Of a DNA stretch of 64,000 nt, positions 8,422 through 17,995 are shown piece after piece. The position numbers and the translations under genes were made by a program. The notes below the pieces were generated by a model that made no database searches, was not told the origin of the DNA, and worked only from the letters and a program-made list of their open reading frames with translations. The DNA lies in assembly GCA_028285305.1 (NCBI GenBank), contig JANQPV010000065.1:88130-152129 (forward strand), written 5' to 3'. Within the stretch, counting starts at the first letter, position 1; every line of letters starts with the position of its first letter. This stretch comes from Alphaproteobacteria bacterium (GTDB lineage Bacteria > Pseudomonadota > Alphaproteobacteria > SMXP01).

Positions 8422-9915
8422 CTATTCCCTTACGATCTTAACGAGGTCTCCTGATTTCAACTGATCGCCTTGGTCCAATCCGTTCAGTGTCATAAACCGT
8501 TCCTTACGGAAGTTCGAATAGGCCATCCGATTGGCAAGACCATCAATGGTGTCGTTGCGGCGCACTCGGACGAGTTGAACTCGCAGGGGCTTTAGTTTTC
8601 CAGCTTCACTCGCTGAAATGGAACGAAAGCTGCCCACCATCTTTTCAAGATCGTCCGCCACCGCATCGGTTCTGTTTGGATTTGTTAGGATCTGGAACCG
8701 AGCCACATATTTGGGCGAAAACGCCAATGCGACCAGACGGAGATCCCCGGTACCATTTCGAGTATTGATCCGCGTGATCGCTGAGGCCGCGTTCATCCCC
8801 CTGATTTTGAATGCCTGCAGATTTTGAAGATTAGCGTCCTTCCCCCATCCTCTGATGTAAGCGCCCATATCGTTTCCGGTCCTTGGCGCGTCGAAATCGA
8901 ACTTGACCTGAGTGCCGTTCGGGCCAACGGCAAGAACATAGTTCGGATTGTTGGTGAGGTTGAACCCGCTTGGCGCGGTGAACGTGAAACGAAGCTCGGG
9001 GTGAGAGAATGTGGTGCCGCGCACATAGCCTTGTTCCGGATCATCCCCATAAAGAAGGCCTTGGATCGCATTGAGATAGGCCGCCGATTTGTCCGGACGG
9101 CTTCCTCGCGCAATTCCTGTTGATGCAGCCTTCTGCTCGGCGCGTTGAACCCGTTTCAATGTGTTGGGATGCGTGGACAGGTACTGGACCTGATGAGGAT
9201 CATAGCCAACGCCTTGAACGGTCGCATGAAGCTTTTGCTGCCGCTCCAGATTCCCTAGAAACGACGACATAGAGTACGGATCATATCCTGCGGCCGTCAG
9301 ATAATCCGTCCCCACGGCGTCGGCCTCATATTCGTCTTGCCGCGAATTATTGAGCAAGTAGAGCTGGCTGCCCGCGCCCAAAATCTGACCAACAGCTTCG
9401 CTCTGAGTTAAAATCGCTCCTAGTATGCTTCCGATCCCAGCAATTTGCTGCTTGCTGAAGCGTTCGGCGGAATGGCGTTCGACCACGTGCCCCAATTCGT
9501 GGGCCAAGACACCGGCCACTTCCGCTTCGGAATTCGCCAGAGCCAGGATCCCACGTGTTACGTAGATGTAGCCACCAGGAAGGGCCATGGCGTTAACGAC
9601 CGGAGAATTCAAGACCGTGAACGTGATCTCGCTCTGCTCCACAGGAGAGTTCTTCACGATCGTGTTCATGATTTGATCGGCGTACGATGCGATTTGATTG
9701 TTCTTGTACGCGCCCCCAAACTCTTGCAGGATCAGCGGATGCTGCTGGGCACCGATTTTCTTTTCGGATTCCTTGTTCATGAATGGCGTGAATTGGGCGG
9801 CCGCCGGCGACACCATAAAAGCTGCAGCAATACACACACTCAGAGTAAGAATTACTTGCAACAATAAATTGTGAGTGCGGTCTTGTTCACTCTTTGAAGC
9901 ACAAAGTCGGCTCAT
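8422..9915 (-). CDS. Secreted M48 zinc metalloprotease with C-terminal LysM-like segment
   Basis: A 497-residue protein with an N-terminal signal segment (hydrophobic to about residue 38, cut likely after PAAA). The M48 catalytic domain has HELGH at 139-143 and the downstream zinc-ligand motif EYEADAVG. A predominantly beta region follows, and the last 50 residues (VRVRRNDTIDGLANRMAY to KSGDLVKIV) look like a LysM-type module, suggesting cell-wall association. BepA-like proteases of this family tend outer-membrane proteins; that role here is inference. Its start overlaps the end of the nuclease-like gene by 29 bases, so the two are probably co-transcribed. Confidence 0.88.
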   Translation of the reverse strand: MSRLCASKSEQDRTHNLLLQVILTLSVCIAAAFMVSPAAAQFTPFMNKESEKKIGAQQHPLILQEFGGAYKNNQIASYADQIMNTIVKNSPVEQSEITFTVLNSPVVNAMALPGGYIYVTRGILALANSEAEVAGVLAHELGHVVERHSAERFSKQQIAGIGSILGAILTQSEAVGQILGAGSQLYLLNNSRQDEYEADAVGTDYLTAAGYDPYSMSSFLGNLERQQKLHATVQGVGYDPHQVQYLSTHPNTLKRVQRAEQKAASTGIARGSRPDKSAAYLNAIQGLLYGDDPEQGYVRGTTFSHPELRFTFTAPSGFNLTNNPNYVLAVGPNGTQVKFDFDAPRTGNDMGAYIRGWGKDANLQNLQAFKIRGMNAASAITRINTRNGTGDLRLVALAFSPKYVARFQILTNPNRTDAVADDLEKMVGSFRSISASEAGKLKPLRVQLVRVRRNDTIDGLANRMAYSNFRKERFMTLNGLDQGDQLKSGDLVKIVRE

Positions 9916-10705
9916 CTCGGTGTCCCTTCTTTACCCGTTGGTTTGGAGGATACTCTATCTGTTCCGGATGCGTCACCTCCAAATTGGGGCCATTGTATGA
10001 AGTGATCCAACCGCGCACCCGAATGCGTTGTCCTTCCAATGACTTAAGATCGATGTCGCCGCCTTCCAAGGCCTTGCGGAATTTCGGGGCAATGGTGACG
10101 GTGAAATCGGTCTTCCAGTCGTCACCAAAATTCAAATAGTGTCGGCCCTTCACAATCGCGGCGGCTCGCACGCGTCCTTCAACGATCTGAAATGTGTCAA
10201 TTTCCTGACGAAGCCTGTCCGGTGAGCGCACTTGGTACCAATCGAGCGACCAAATGCCCAAGCGCTCCGTACGCGCTACTTGTTCCAGCTTCTGGAGCTC
10301 TCGAATGCACCGCGTATGGGATCGCAGACTATGCACTCTCGCCATGCCCCGGCGCACCATGAGACCTTGGAGCCACGTTCCGTCTTTCAGCTCAATTTGG
10401 CCCAATAGACGCCGATGACGGTCTCGCTCCTCGCCCACAAAGTAGACAAATGCCTCTTCCCCTTCGGCAACTGCATTCAAGTAGGCTGTGGCTTGCTTTG
10501 CCATCGGCTGAGGGGTGAGGCCAAAACCCGGCATCTTTGGCGCTTCGATTCCCACCAGAACAAGAATGTCGCCGCTTGCCAGCTCGATTGTGTCCCCGGA
10601 CACGGCTGCTTTGAGCGTAACCTGTATGGAGCGCATCCGTTCTTCGGCAACCAAAGGCTCGCCGAACAAGATGAGAAGGACGATGCAGGCAAGCCTCATT
10701 CGCAT
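9887..10705 (-). CDS. Secreted thermonuclease-like (SNase fold) protein
   Basis: A 272-residue protein with a short signal peptide (MRMRLACIVLLILFGEPLVA). A staphylococcal-nuclease-like OB fold spans about residues 28-150: SGDTIELASGDILVLVGIEAP, then EERDRHRRLLGQIEL and a Gly-Leu-Met-Val-Arg-Arg-Gly-Met-Ala-Arg-Val stretch. Some but not all catalytic Arg/Glu positions seem present, so activity is uncertain. The second half resembles another OB-type domain. The start at 10705 has GAGGT upstream; an ATG six bases later is also possible. It lies between the fusion oxidoreductase and the M48 protease on the same strand. Confidence 0.72.
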   Translation of the reverse strand: MRMRLACIVLLILFGEPLVAEERMRSIQVTLKAAVSGDTIELASGDILVLVGIEAPKMPGFGLTPQPMAKQATAYLNAVAEGEEAFVYFVGEERDRHRRLLGQIELKDGTWLQGLMVRRGMARVHSLRSHTRCIRELQKLEQVARTERLGIWSLDWYQVRSPDRLRQEIDTFQIVEGRVRAAAIVKGRHYLNFGDDWKTDFTVTIAPKFRKALEGGDIDLKSLEGQRIRVRGWITSYNGPNLEVTHPEQIEYPPNQRVKKGHRDEPTLCFKE

Positions 10706-10720
10706 GAGAGGGCGCCGACC

Positions 10721-12736
10721 TCAAGGCTGATCAGATTCGAGATTTAGCCAGGCGATTTGGTTCGGCGACAAAGTAATAGAGAGGGCTCCAAAACTCGAGT
10801 GCGCCTCATTCAACGTGCGCGGACCGATCAGCGCATAAGGCGCGAACGGTTGGTCCAGAACATAGGCCAGCGCGATTTGCACCGGCTCGACGTTCAAATT
10901 GTTTGCCAATTCGATCGCCCGTCGGCGACGCTCAAAGTTATCATCAGCAACCCATCCCTGAAGATCCTCGTTTAAGTTTGGATTGCTGGGATCCCCCCGG
11001 TCTGTGAAAAAGCCGCGAGCTTGGGACGACCAAGCCATCAGAGAAAGTTTCTCTTGCGATATCCAGTTCTTAAACGCCGGCTCAGACGCCGATTCACATC
11101 CAGGCCAAATGGGCTCGACCATTCGGGCCAGACTGAAATTATTGCTCACAACTTGAAAAGACTGCTTGCCGGTTTGGGAGGCATAGTCCATGGCTTGGAC
11201 CAAGCGGTCCATGGTCCAATTCGATGCGCCAAAAATGCGGATTTGACCAAGCGCAACATGGTCGTTCAAAACGTCAATGAATTCGCTTACTGGTATGTCC
11301 GGATTATCACGGTGCAGCATATAGATGTCCACATAATCCGTCTGGAGACGGTCAAGACTCTCACGCAGTTGTCGTGATGCGTGATCGGGTGTGCACCAGG
11401 GCGTATGGGCGCCTTTGCCAATGATGGCCACATCGTCGCGTATATCTCGGTTTTGGATCCATTGTCCCAACAAACGCTCCATCAATCCGCGTTCGTAAAT
11501 GTGGGCCGTGTCGAACAGGGTGCCTCCGTTTTCGAAGAAGTCATCGAACATCACCGTTGCATGAGGCAACGTGGTCTGGTTGTCGCATCCCATCACGAGC
11601 CGCGACAGTCTCTTTTCAAGACCGTCAATCTTGCCGTACTTCATATTGTTCCTGCCATCCACGGTGAGTGGGTCACCGGTCAGTGTGGGGATGGCCGATC
11701 GTTCGGCTTCATAGGTCAGGCCAACGGCTTGGCGCCAGAGATCCAAAGCTCGCATGTTGCCGAGGGAATCTTCCCAGTTCATGGCGGACGCTTGCCGTTT
11801 TCCGGCTAATATGGCTTCACCGACATGATCGGCTTCGATCGTATACAGAGGGCGTGGGTCGACGACTTCGATCCGATCCGGCGTTCCGTCCAATCCGCCA
11901 TCCGGCAGCTTCACCACATCAATATGGGTTGAGCCTCCCTTCATGCCCGACGCGTGCCAGGGGCTCGGCACATGAAGACGCCCTTTGGTTCCAGTCACCG
12001 TCAAACCCACGCCCAGCGGCACGCGTGTAGCAGCCGAGACATGGGCAAGAATATCGTCTTCAAATTCCAGGATCCCGAACGTATGTTCGTCGACGCCAGT
12101 CGTTCCGATATGTGCCGCTGCGTGGACACGCACCGGCTCTGCATAGGCGTTGCCTTGGGCCGCGCCAGCAATAAGCCGCGCTGCCGAAACCGGGTAACAG
12201 CCAATGTCAAGGATGCCCCCACCGCCCAGAGCGTTGGAAAACAAGCGGTGATCCGGATCGAAGGGAGCGGCAAACCCGAATCTAGCTTCGATCGTTCGCA
12301 CATCTCCTATGATACCCTCCTTGACTAACTCAACCAGTTTTTCCGTTAGCGGATGGCATCGATACATAAAGGCTTCCATTGCGAACACGTCCGCCTTTTC
12401 GGCAGCGGCATAGGTTCCCATCGCTTCGGCGTGGTTCATGGCCACCGGTTTTTCGCAAAGGACGTGCTTTCCGGCGCGTGCGGCCTTTACGGCCCACTCG
12501 GCATGGCTCGGGTGCGGTGTCGCGATATAGACAGCGTCGACCTCGTCGTCTTCGAGCATGGATTGATAGGAAGAGAATGGCTTACAGGCTGAGAACTTTT
12601 CCTTAAATTTCTTGGCCTGGTCCTCGGACCGGCTCGCAACGGCGGAGAGCTCGCCTGTCTTCGATGCGACGACCCCAGCTGCGAAGGCCCGCGAAATATT
12701 GCCTGTACTGATTAACCCCCATCTGACTTTGTTCAC
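10721..12736 (-). CDS. Fusion of Gfo/Idh/MocA oxidoreductase and aldo/keto reductase
   Basis: A 671-residue protein carrying two complete oxidoreductases. Residues 1-340 are Gfo/Idh/MocA-type: a Rossmann start VRWGLISTGNISRAFAAGV, the signature EKPVAMNHAEA, and a C-terminal alpha/beta domain. Residues about 365-671 are an aldo/keto reductase; the catalytic Asp and Tyr lie in LFDTAHIYE, Lys in IIGKGAH, and His in IYMLHRDNP. No frameshift is visible at the junction. Both halves use NAD(P), and sugar or cyclitol derivatives are likely substrates, but none can be named. It overlaps the SelO gene by four bases, suggesting coupled translation. Confidence 0.88.
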   Translation of the reverse strand: MNKVRWGLISTGNISRAFAAGVVASKTGELSAVASRSEDQAKKFKEKFSACKPFSSYQSMLEDDEVDAVYIATPHPSHAEWAVKAARAGKHVLCEKPVAMNHAEAMGTYAAAEKADVFAMEAFMYRCHPLTEKLVELVKEGIIGDVRTIEARFGFAAPFDPDHRLFSNALGGGGILDIGCYPVSAARLIAGAAQGNAYAEPVRVHAAAHIGTTGVDEHTFGILEFEDDILAHVSAATRVPLGVGLTVTGTKGRLHVPSPWHASGMKGGSTHIDVVKLPDGGLDGTPDRIEVVDPRPLYTIEADHVGEAILAGKRQASAMNWEDSLGNMRALDLWRQAVGLTYEAERSAIPTLTGDPLTVDGRNNMKYGKIDGLEKRLSRLVMGCDNQTTLPHATVMFDDFFENGGTLFDTAHIYERGLMERLLGQWIQNRDIRDDVAIIGKGAHTPWCTPDHASRQLRESLDRLQTDYVDIYMLHRDNPDIPVSEFIDVLNDHVALGQIRIFGASNWTMDRLVQAMDYASQTGKQSFQVVSNNFSLARMVEPIWPGCESASEPAFKNWISQEKLSLMAWSSQARGFFTDRGDPSNPNLNEDLQGWVADDNFERRRRAIELANNLNVEPVQIALAYVLDQPFAPYALIGPRTLNEAHSSFGALSITLSPNQIAWLNLESDQP

Positions 12737-14148
12737 GACGTGTCCTCCAACGCTTCGCGCATTGTGGCGATTTCTTCAAGTTTGGCTTCAAACGGTGTCC
12801 AATCGTCCTCCAAAGCAATCCGCTCCCAAATCGCTTCTATCTCGTCGATCAGAAGCGTACACGGCGTCCCTTCTCGGAAATAGGCATGGGATAGAGCCTC
12901 TTCCCGGCATGGCTCGTAGCGTTCCATGCGCGTCCTGATGTCCGCAAAAAGAGGATGTCGATAGGCTGACGCAACAGGGCTGGCATTCGCGTCCCGAAGC
13001 GCGCCACCATACCAATCGAAAAAGAACCGTTCGAATCCCACTTGCGAACGCTGCATGAAATGGAGCGATGAATTCACCAGTTCGGCGTCCCCCTCGCCGC
13101 GCGGTTTCAGTCCCAGTCGTTTGAGGAACTTTTCGATGAGCGCCCCTTGATAGCGAGCAGGATAGGCTTCGAGCGCGTCAACCAAGACTTCTTTTTCGCA
13201 AATCAAACTCAGCGCACCGGCCAATTGCTTCAAGTTCCAAAAGACCGCTTCCGGCTGGCGCCCAAACGCATAAATCCCTTGCTGATCAAAGTAGGCCGCG
13301 ACGAAAACCGGGTCGTAAATGGGAAGCAGCCGATACGGGCCGTAATCGAAACTCTCTCCCGTGATTGTCATATTGTCGGTGTTGAGGACTCCGTGCACGA
13401 ACCCCGCCGTCATCCACGAGGCGACCAATTCGGCGGTGCGCCCACAGATACGGCTTAAAAAGGCGCCCACTTTTTCATCCGTGTCCGGTCCATCCAGATC
13501 TGGGAAGTAGTGTTCTATAGAATAATTGACCAGCCGCCACAGACGCTCTGTGCTTTGCTCATAGGCCTGGCGCTGGAATGTACCGAAGCGAATGTGAGAG
13601 TGGTTCAAGCGTACGAGCACGGCCGAGCGCGCCGGCGAGGGCTCGTCATGGCGATAGAGCTCCTCACCCGTTTCCAACAGGCTGAACGATTTGGACGTGT
13701 ACACACCCAGGGCTTCCAAAAGCTCCGTGACCAGCACTTCTCGGACGCCGCCCTTAAGGGTTAAGCGGCCATCTGCGGTCCGGGAGTAAGGCGTTTGTCC
13801 GCTGCCTTTGGTCGCAAGGTCTAGAAGCCGGCCGTCCTCGGGATCGCGAAGTTGGGCAAACAGAAAGCCTCGGCCATCGCCAATGTCCGGATTGTAGGAT
13901 CGGAATTGGTGGCCGTGATAGCGCATGGCGAGGGGATGCGCCAAGTTTCCGGGAAGGGGTTCAAAAACACCGAAGTGACTTTGCCATTCGGCCTCGCTTA
14001 ACAGGCCAAGACCTAACCGATCCGCCCACCGCTGGTTGCGATAGCGAACAAGGTGAGCTGGAAACTGGGCCGGCTCAACCGCGTCGAAGAAGCCTTCACC
14101 GATTTCTTTGTAAACGGGCTGGGGCGTGTAGTGATTGGCAATGGGCAT
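12733..14148 (-). CDS. selO: SelO-family pseudokinase AMPylase (YdiU)
   Basis: A 471-residue member of the SelO/YdiU family, which transfers AMP to protein hydroxyls and has been linked to redox stress. Family landmarks include LAMRYHGHQFRSYNPDIGDG, LATKGSGQTPYSRTADGRLT and VHGVLNTDNMTITGESFDYG. The last contains the HGxxNxDN segment and the metal-binding Asp. Length fits the bacterial family. The C terminus ends REALEDTS with no CxxC or Cys/selenocysteine that I can see, unlike some members. It is first in a minus-strand run with the fusion oxidoreductase, nuclease-like protein and M48 protease. Confidence 0.92.
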   Translation of the reverse strand: MPIANHYTPQPVYKEIGEGFFDAVEPAQFPAHLVRYRNQRWADRLGLGLLSEAEWQSHFGVFEPLPGNLAHPLAMRYHGHQFRSYNPDIGDGRGFLFAQLRDPEDGRLLDLATKGSGQTPYSRTADGRLTLKGGVREVLVTELLEALGVYTSKSFSLLETGEELYRHDEPSPARSAVLVRLNHSHIRFGTFQRQAYEQSTERLWRLVNYSIEHYFPDLDGPDTDEKVGAFLSRICGRTAELVASWMTAGFVHGVLNTDNMTITGESFDYGPYRLLPIYDPVFVAAYFDQQGIYAFGRQPEAVFWNLKQLAGALSLICEKEVLVDALEAYPARYQGALIEKFLKRLGLKPRGEGDAELVNSSLHFMQRSQVGFERFFFDWYGGALRDANASPVASAYRHPLFADIRTRMERYEPCREEALSHAYFREGTPCTLLIDEIEAIWERIALEDDWTPFEAKLEEIATMREALEDTS

Positions 14149-14335
14149 GTGTTTCTCATACTCGGAAACAATTCCAGGCCAAAGCTGATTTCAGACCACC
14201 GCATACAAAAAACGGTGGTATGCAAGTGATATTGCCTCAGCTGTGGGTCGTAACCACCTTTAGTGTAGACAGTCTGGTGTCGTAAGCTAACATTCGCTTC
14301 GTCAGCAGATGGGGTCGTGTGGAGGAACAAATTCA

Positions 14336-15829
14336 ATGCTAGACTCAAATCACTATCATAACGCATTGAAAAGAAACGTATTTTTTCTTTCTTTAGTCGC
14401 GCTGGGCTTGGCTGGGTTCGCCTTTCACTCGTTCACTGGCGCTAAAGCACAGACCGAAGAGTCGGCGCGATCTGCCGTGGTGTTGACCATAGACGGCCCG
14501 ATCGGGCCGGCCATTGCAGATTACGTGAGAAGGGAGATTTCCAAAGCAAATGATGCGGGTGCCGGCCTCATCATCCTTGAAATGGACACACCAGGCGGCC
14601 TCGACACCAGCATGCGGGCGATCATAAAAGACATTCTTGCTTCAAGTGTCCCGGTCGCCAGTTATGTCGGGCCGAGCGGAGCGCGGGCAGCCAGTGCGGG
14701 GACTTACATCATGTATGCAAGTCACGTGGCGGCCATGGCGCCGGGGACTAATTTGGGATCCGCAACGCCTGTGCAAATGGGCGGTACCTCTCCGGTTCCC
14801 AACGAGGAACCCGCGACCCCTGCTGAGCCAGCTTCGGAAGAAGGCGCGGATGGGGAAGGTAATTCGTCTAATGAAGAAGCGAACAAGCAGGACGCTCAGG
14901 AAGGTGGGGAAGAAAACTCCGGCGATGCCGCGCCCTCGAACGAAGACAGCATGCGGGCCAAAGTTGTGAATGACGCCGCCGCCTATATTCAAGGTCTCGC
15001 AGAACTGCGGGAACGTAATGTAGAATGGGCAGTGAAAGCGGTTCGCGAAGCGAAAAACCTAACGGCTACCGACGCTGCGGAGCAAAATGTCATCGACTTC
15101 GTTGCGATCGACCTCAATGAGTTGCTTGAAAAATCTCAAGGCCGAACAGTTAAGATGGTCGGCGATGCGACATTGACTTTGGACGTGAAAGACCTCTCGA
15201 TTGTCCGCAATGAACCGGACTGGGCCACCGAGTTTTTGGCGACGATCACCCACCCCAATGTTGCGTTTCTCCTTATGACATTGGGCTTTTACGGACTGTT
15301 TTTTGAACTCGCCAATCCGGGGTCTGTCTTTCCCGGCGTCGCGGGTATCATTGCTTTGATTCTCGGCCTTTACGCCCTCAGCGTTTTGCCGGTCAATATG
15401 GCCGGGGCCGGACTTCTTGTGTTCGGCATTATTCTTATGATCGCGGAGGCGTTTTCTCCGTCGATCGGCGTGCTGGGACTGGGCGGGCTTGCAGCCTTCG
15501 CCTTGGGCGCAACCATGTTGTTCGAAACTGAGTCCCCGGAGTTTCAACTTTCCCCTGAAGTGATCATTGCGACGACGGTGGCGAGCGGCGTCTTTATGGC
15601 GTTCATTGCTTTCTTCGCCCTGGGCGCACAAGCAAAGAGAGTCGTCACCGGCAAGGAACATATTCTACGTCAACGGGGAGTGGTGGAAAGCTGGGAAGGC
15701 AAAGCCGGCTGGGTTACCCTCGACGGCGAAAGATGGAGCGCCGTCAGTGATTATGAGCTGCAGCCCGGCCAGGTTGTCAAAGTCGTCAAGATGGATGGGC
15801 TCACGCTCAAGGTTGCACCGGTTCGGTAA
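14336..15829 (+). CDS. NfeD-type membrane serine protease, long form
   Basis: A 497-residue integral membrane protein. A signal segment (about 15-37) precedes a ClpP-like protease domain with the catalytic Ser in GARAASAGTYI (Ser120). An acidic, low-complexity insertion of about 50 residues (rich in E, A, N, Q) follows. Four to five hydrophobic helices and a C-terminal NfeD OB domain (VVESWEGKAGWVTLDGERW) complete it. The start at 14336 has GGAGG 10 bases upstream. The next gene encodes a stomatin-like protein, the known partner; the archaeal pair cleaves stomatin C termini. The role here is probably membrane-protein quality control. Confidence 0.9.
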   Translation: MLDSNHYHNALKRNVFFLSLVALGLAGFAFHSFTGAKAQTEESARSAVVLTIDGPIGPAIADYVRREISKANDAGAGLIILEMDTPGGLDTSMRAIIKDILASSVPVASYVGPSGARAASAGTYIMYASHVAAMAPGTNLGSATPVQMGGTSPVPNEEPATPAEPASEEGADGEGNSSNEEANKQDAQEGGEENSGDAAPSNEDSMRAKVVNDAAAYIQGLAELRERNVEWAVKAVREAKNLTATDAAEQNVIDFVAIDLNELLEKSQGRTVKMVGDATLTLDVKDLSIVRNEPDWATEFLATITHPNVAFLLMTLGFYGLFFELANPGSVFPGVAGIIALILGLYALSVLPVNMAGAGLLVFGIILMIAEAFSPSIGVLGLGGLAAFALGATMLFETESPEFQLSPEVIIATTVASGVFMAFIAFFALGAQAKRVVTGKEHILRQRGVVESWEGKAGWVTLDGERWSAVSDYELQPGQVVKVVKMDGLTLKVAPVR

Positions 15830-15871
15830 CCGGAGCACAAAGATTAAAGGCTGGATTCAGAAAGGGCCAAT

Positions 15872-16621
15872 ATGTTTGACTTATTTACACTCTTAGCGAT
15901 CGGCGTCTTCCTCTTCATCGTCGTCGTTCCGGCGATTATCAAAATCCTTCGGGAGTATGAACGCGCGGTGATCTACACGCTTGGTCGCTTCACGGGTGTA
16001 TCGGGGCCCGGCCTGATCCTGCTCATTCCCTTTATCCAGCAGATGGTGAAGGTCGATATGCGGACACTTGTCCACGACGTTCCGTCTCAAGACGTTATCT
16101 CCAAAGACAACGTTTCGGTAAAGGTGAATGCGGTGATTTACTATCGGGTGATCGATGCCAACAAGGCGATCAACCAAGTGGAGAACTTCATGGCGGCCAC
16201 CAGCCAGCTGGCGCAGACCACATTGCGCTCGGTACTCGGTAAGCACGATCTCGATGAAATGCTCTCAGAGCGCGACAAGCTCAATTTGGATATTCAAGCC
16301 ATTCTCGACAGCCAGACCGAAGCCTGGGGTATCAAGGTCGCCAACGTTGAAATCAAGCATGTCGATATCGACCAAAGTATGATCCGCGCCATTGCCAAGC
16401 AAGCCGAAGCCGAGCGGGAACGGCGTGCTAAGGTCATCAGTGCTGACGGTGAGATGCAGGCGGCGGAGAAACTGGCCGAAGCGGCGCGCATTCTTGCGGG
16501 AGAAGAACAAGGCCTGCAGATAAGGTATCTGTCCGCATTGCAAGAGATTGCCAATGACCGGACGAATACCATCGTATTCCCCTTCTCGCCCGAGACCCTG
16601 TCTAAGGTGTTTGGGCGGTAG
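15872..16621 (+). CDS. Stomatin-like SPFH protein (slipin)
   Basis: A 249-residue protein with one N-terminal membrane helix ([20 protein letters not shown]) followed by an SPFH/Band 7 domain ([20 protein letters not shown], then [20 protein letters not shown]). A coiled-coil segment around residues 170-215 contains [20 protein letters not shown]. It lies 42 bases after the NfeD protease gene, the conserved operon pairing for this family. It probably forms ring-like membrane scaffolds regulated by the NfeD protease. Confidence 0.93.
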   Translation: MFDLFTLLAIGVFLFIVVVPAIIKILREYERAVIYTLGRFTGVSGPGLILLIPFIQQMVKVDMRTLVHDVPSQDVISKDNVSVKVNAVIYYRVIDANKAINQVENFMAATSQLAQTTLRSVLGKHDLDEMLSERDKLNLDIQAILDSQTEAWGIKVANVEIKHVDIDQSMIRAIAKQAEAERERRAKVISADGEMQAAEKLAEAARILAGEEQGLQIRYLSALQEIANDRTNTIVFPFSPETLSKVFGR

Positions 16622-16658
16622 AACGTATGCGGACGGGGAGACACCTCGTCCTTTGAGA

Positions 16659-17318
16659 TTATCGGCTGATAAGCTTTTGGGCGCTGACCCCGTAGCTCCG
16701 TTCGAACGCAGACTGGTAGGCGGGCCTTGCGCGCATCCCTGCGTGGAAGGTGTGTAAAAACTCTGGCACGTCCATCTTGTAGGCCACGATCCAATCGAGG
16801 CACGTGGTGAGAAGGATGTCCGGTATACTGAGTTTATCCTGCACCAGGTGGGAGAAGTCCCGCCCGCGAAGAGATTCGATCGCCCCTAACTGCTTGTAGA
16901 AATACGCTTTTGCGGAGTCAACGACACCCGGCGCATCGCCGTAAATCGCTTTAAGGTCTTGGTGACGCCGAATGACGTAGAGCGAGGTTTCATCGAGTTC
17001 AGACAGAATAAAGCAGGACCATTCATCGCACTTGGCCTTGTCTTCAATCGTCTTGGGCAGGAAGACGTTCGACCCGTCGCCATACTTTTCAAGCAGATAG
17101 TTGGTGATCGCAACGCTTTCGGATAGCTCGAATTCGCCGTCTACCATATAGGGGATCTTTTGCTTCGGGTTCAGGCTCGTATACTCAGCGGTCTTCGTTT
17201 CGCCCGTACGCGGACCGAAGGCGTTCAGCCTATAGTCCACGTCCAATTCCTCGAGGAGCCAAATGGGGCGCATCGTCCGTGTCGTTGTATTGCCCCAGAG
17301 TTTGACCGGCGGCGTCAT
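16659..17318 (-). CDS. Glutathione S-transferase-like protein, coupled to bioD
   Basis: A 219-residue GST-fold protein. The N-terminal thioredoxin-like domain contains KLWGNTTTRTMRPIWLLEEL, the cis-Pro site QKIPYMVDG and the ESVAI glutathione-binding motif, followed by a helical C-terminal domain. The start at the ATG at 17318 has GGAGG upstream and overlaps the bioD stop as ATGA, so its translation is probably coupled to biotin synthesis genes. Nothing in the protein explains a biotin role. It converges on the stomatin-like gene. Confidence 0.82.
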   Translation of the reverse strand: MTPPVKLWGNTTTRTMRPIWLLEELDVDYRLNAFGPRTGETKTAEYTSLNPKQKIPYMVDGEFELSESVAITNYLLEKYGDGSNVFLPKTIEDKAKCDEWSCFILSELDETSLYVIRRHQDLKAIYGDAPGVVDSAKAYFYKQLGAIESLRGRDFSHLVQDKLSIPDILLTTCLDWIVAYKMDVPEFLHTFHAGMRARPAYQSAFERSYGVSAQKLISR

Positions 17319-17995
17319 ACGACCTCCAGGAGAGATGTGAGGTCCGGTTGTTTTGCCCACTCTTGCGTTGGCAAACGCTTGAGAATGTGAATGGGTGTGT
17401 GCTGGGCAAAGCGCCCTATCGCCTCAGCCGTTTCGCCCGGAGGAACGGGTTGCTCCGGAGACGGACTGATGACAATTCCCCTCACTGAAAGATTGCGGGC
17501 CTTCAGCGTTTCATACGCCGTCAAGGTGTGGGAGATCGTCCCCAAATAAGACCCCACGACAAGGATCGCCGGCAATCCGAGGACTTCCGCCCAATCAATG
17601 ACAAGTTTGTCGTGACACAAAGGCGCCATAACACCGCCGACGCCCTCCACCAACAACGGGCCCGTGCCCACCGGATGGGCCCGGCAAAATGCAACGACTT
17701 CTTCAAATTCGATCTCGCGGTTCTCTCTGGCGGCTGCCATGTCAGGTGATAAAGGCTCTGTAAACCGCCAAGGGGCTATCTCTTCCACCTCTTCCCGCGA
17801 CAGTTCGCGGCCGAGGGCGCTCAGAATCTGTCCGGGATCGGAGTCTTCAACCTCATCGAAACTAAAGCCTGAGACCACGGGCTTTAAGGCTTCCACGTGC
17901 GCGCCCTTTGCCCTCAGCTGCCGGCAGAGGAGCGCGGTCACATAGGTCTTTCCAATCTCCGTCCCCGATGAGGTTATGAATAGTCCTTTGTTCAT
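17315..17995 (-). CDS. bioD: Dethiobiotin synthetase
   Basis: A 226-residue enzyme that forms the ureido ring of dethiobiotin from 7,8-diaminopelargonate, CO2 and ATP, the penultimate biotin step. The N terminus shows FITSSGTEIGKTYVTALL, where GTEIGKT is the P-loop, followed by KPVVSGF. The later VEGVGGVMAPL segment is also typical. It overlaps bioF by four bases and the GST gene by four bases, so bioF-bioD-GST form a tightly coupled minus-strand unit. Confidence 0.95.
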   Translation of the reverse strand: MNKGLFITSSGTEIGKTYVTALLCRQLRAKGAHVEALKPVVSGFSFDEVEDSDPGQILSALGRELSREEVEEIAPWRFTEPLSPDMAAARENREIEFEEVVAFCRAHPVGTGPLLVEGVGGVMAPLCHDKLVIDWAEVLGLPAILVVGSYLGTISHTLTAYETLKARNLSVRGIVISPSPEQPVPPGETAEAIGRFAQHTPIHILKRLPTQEWAKQPDLTSLLEVV

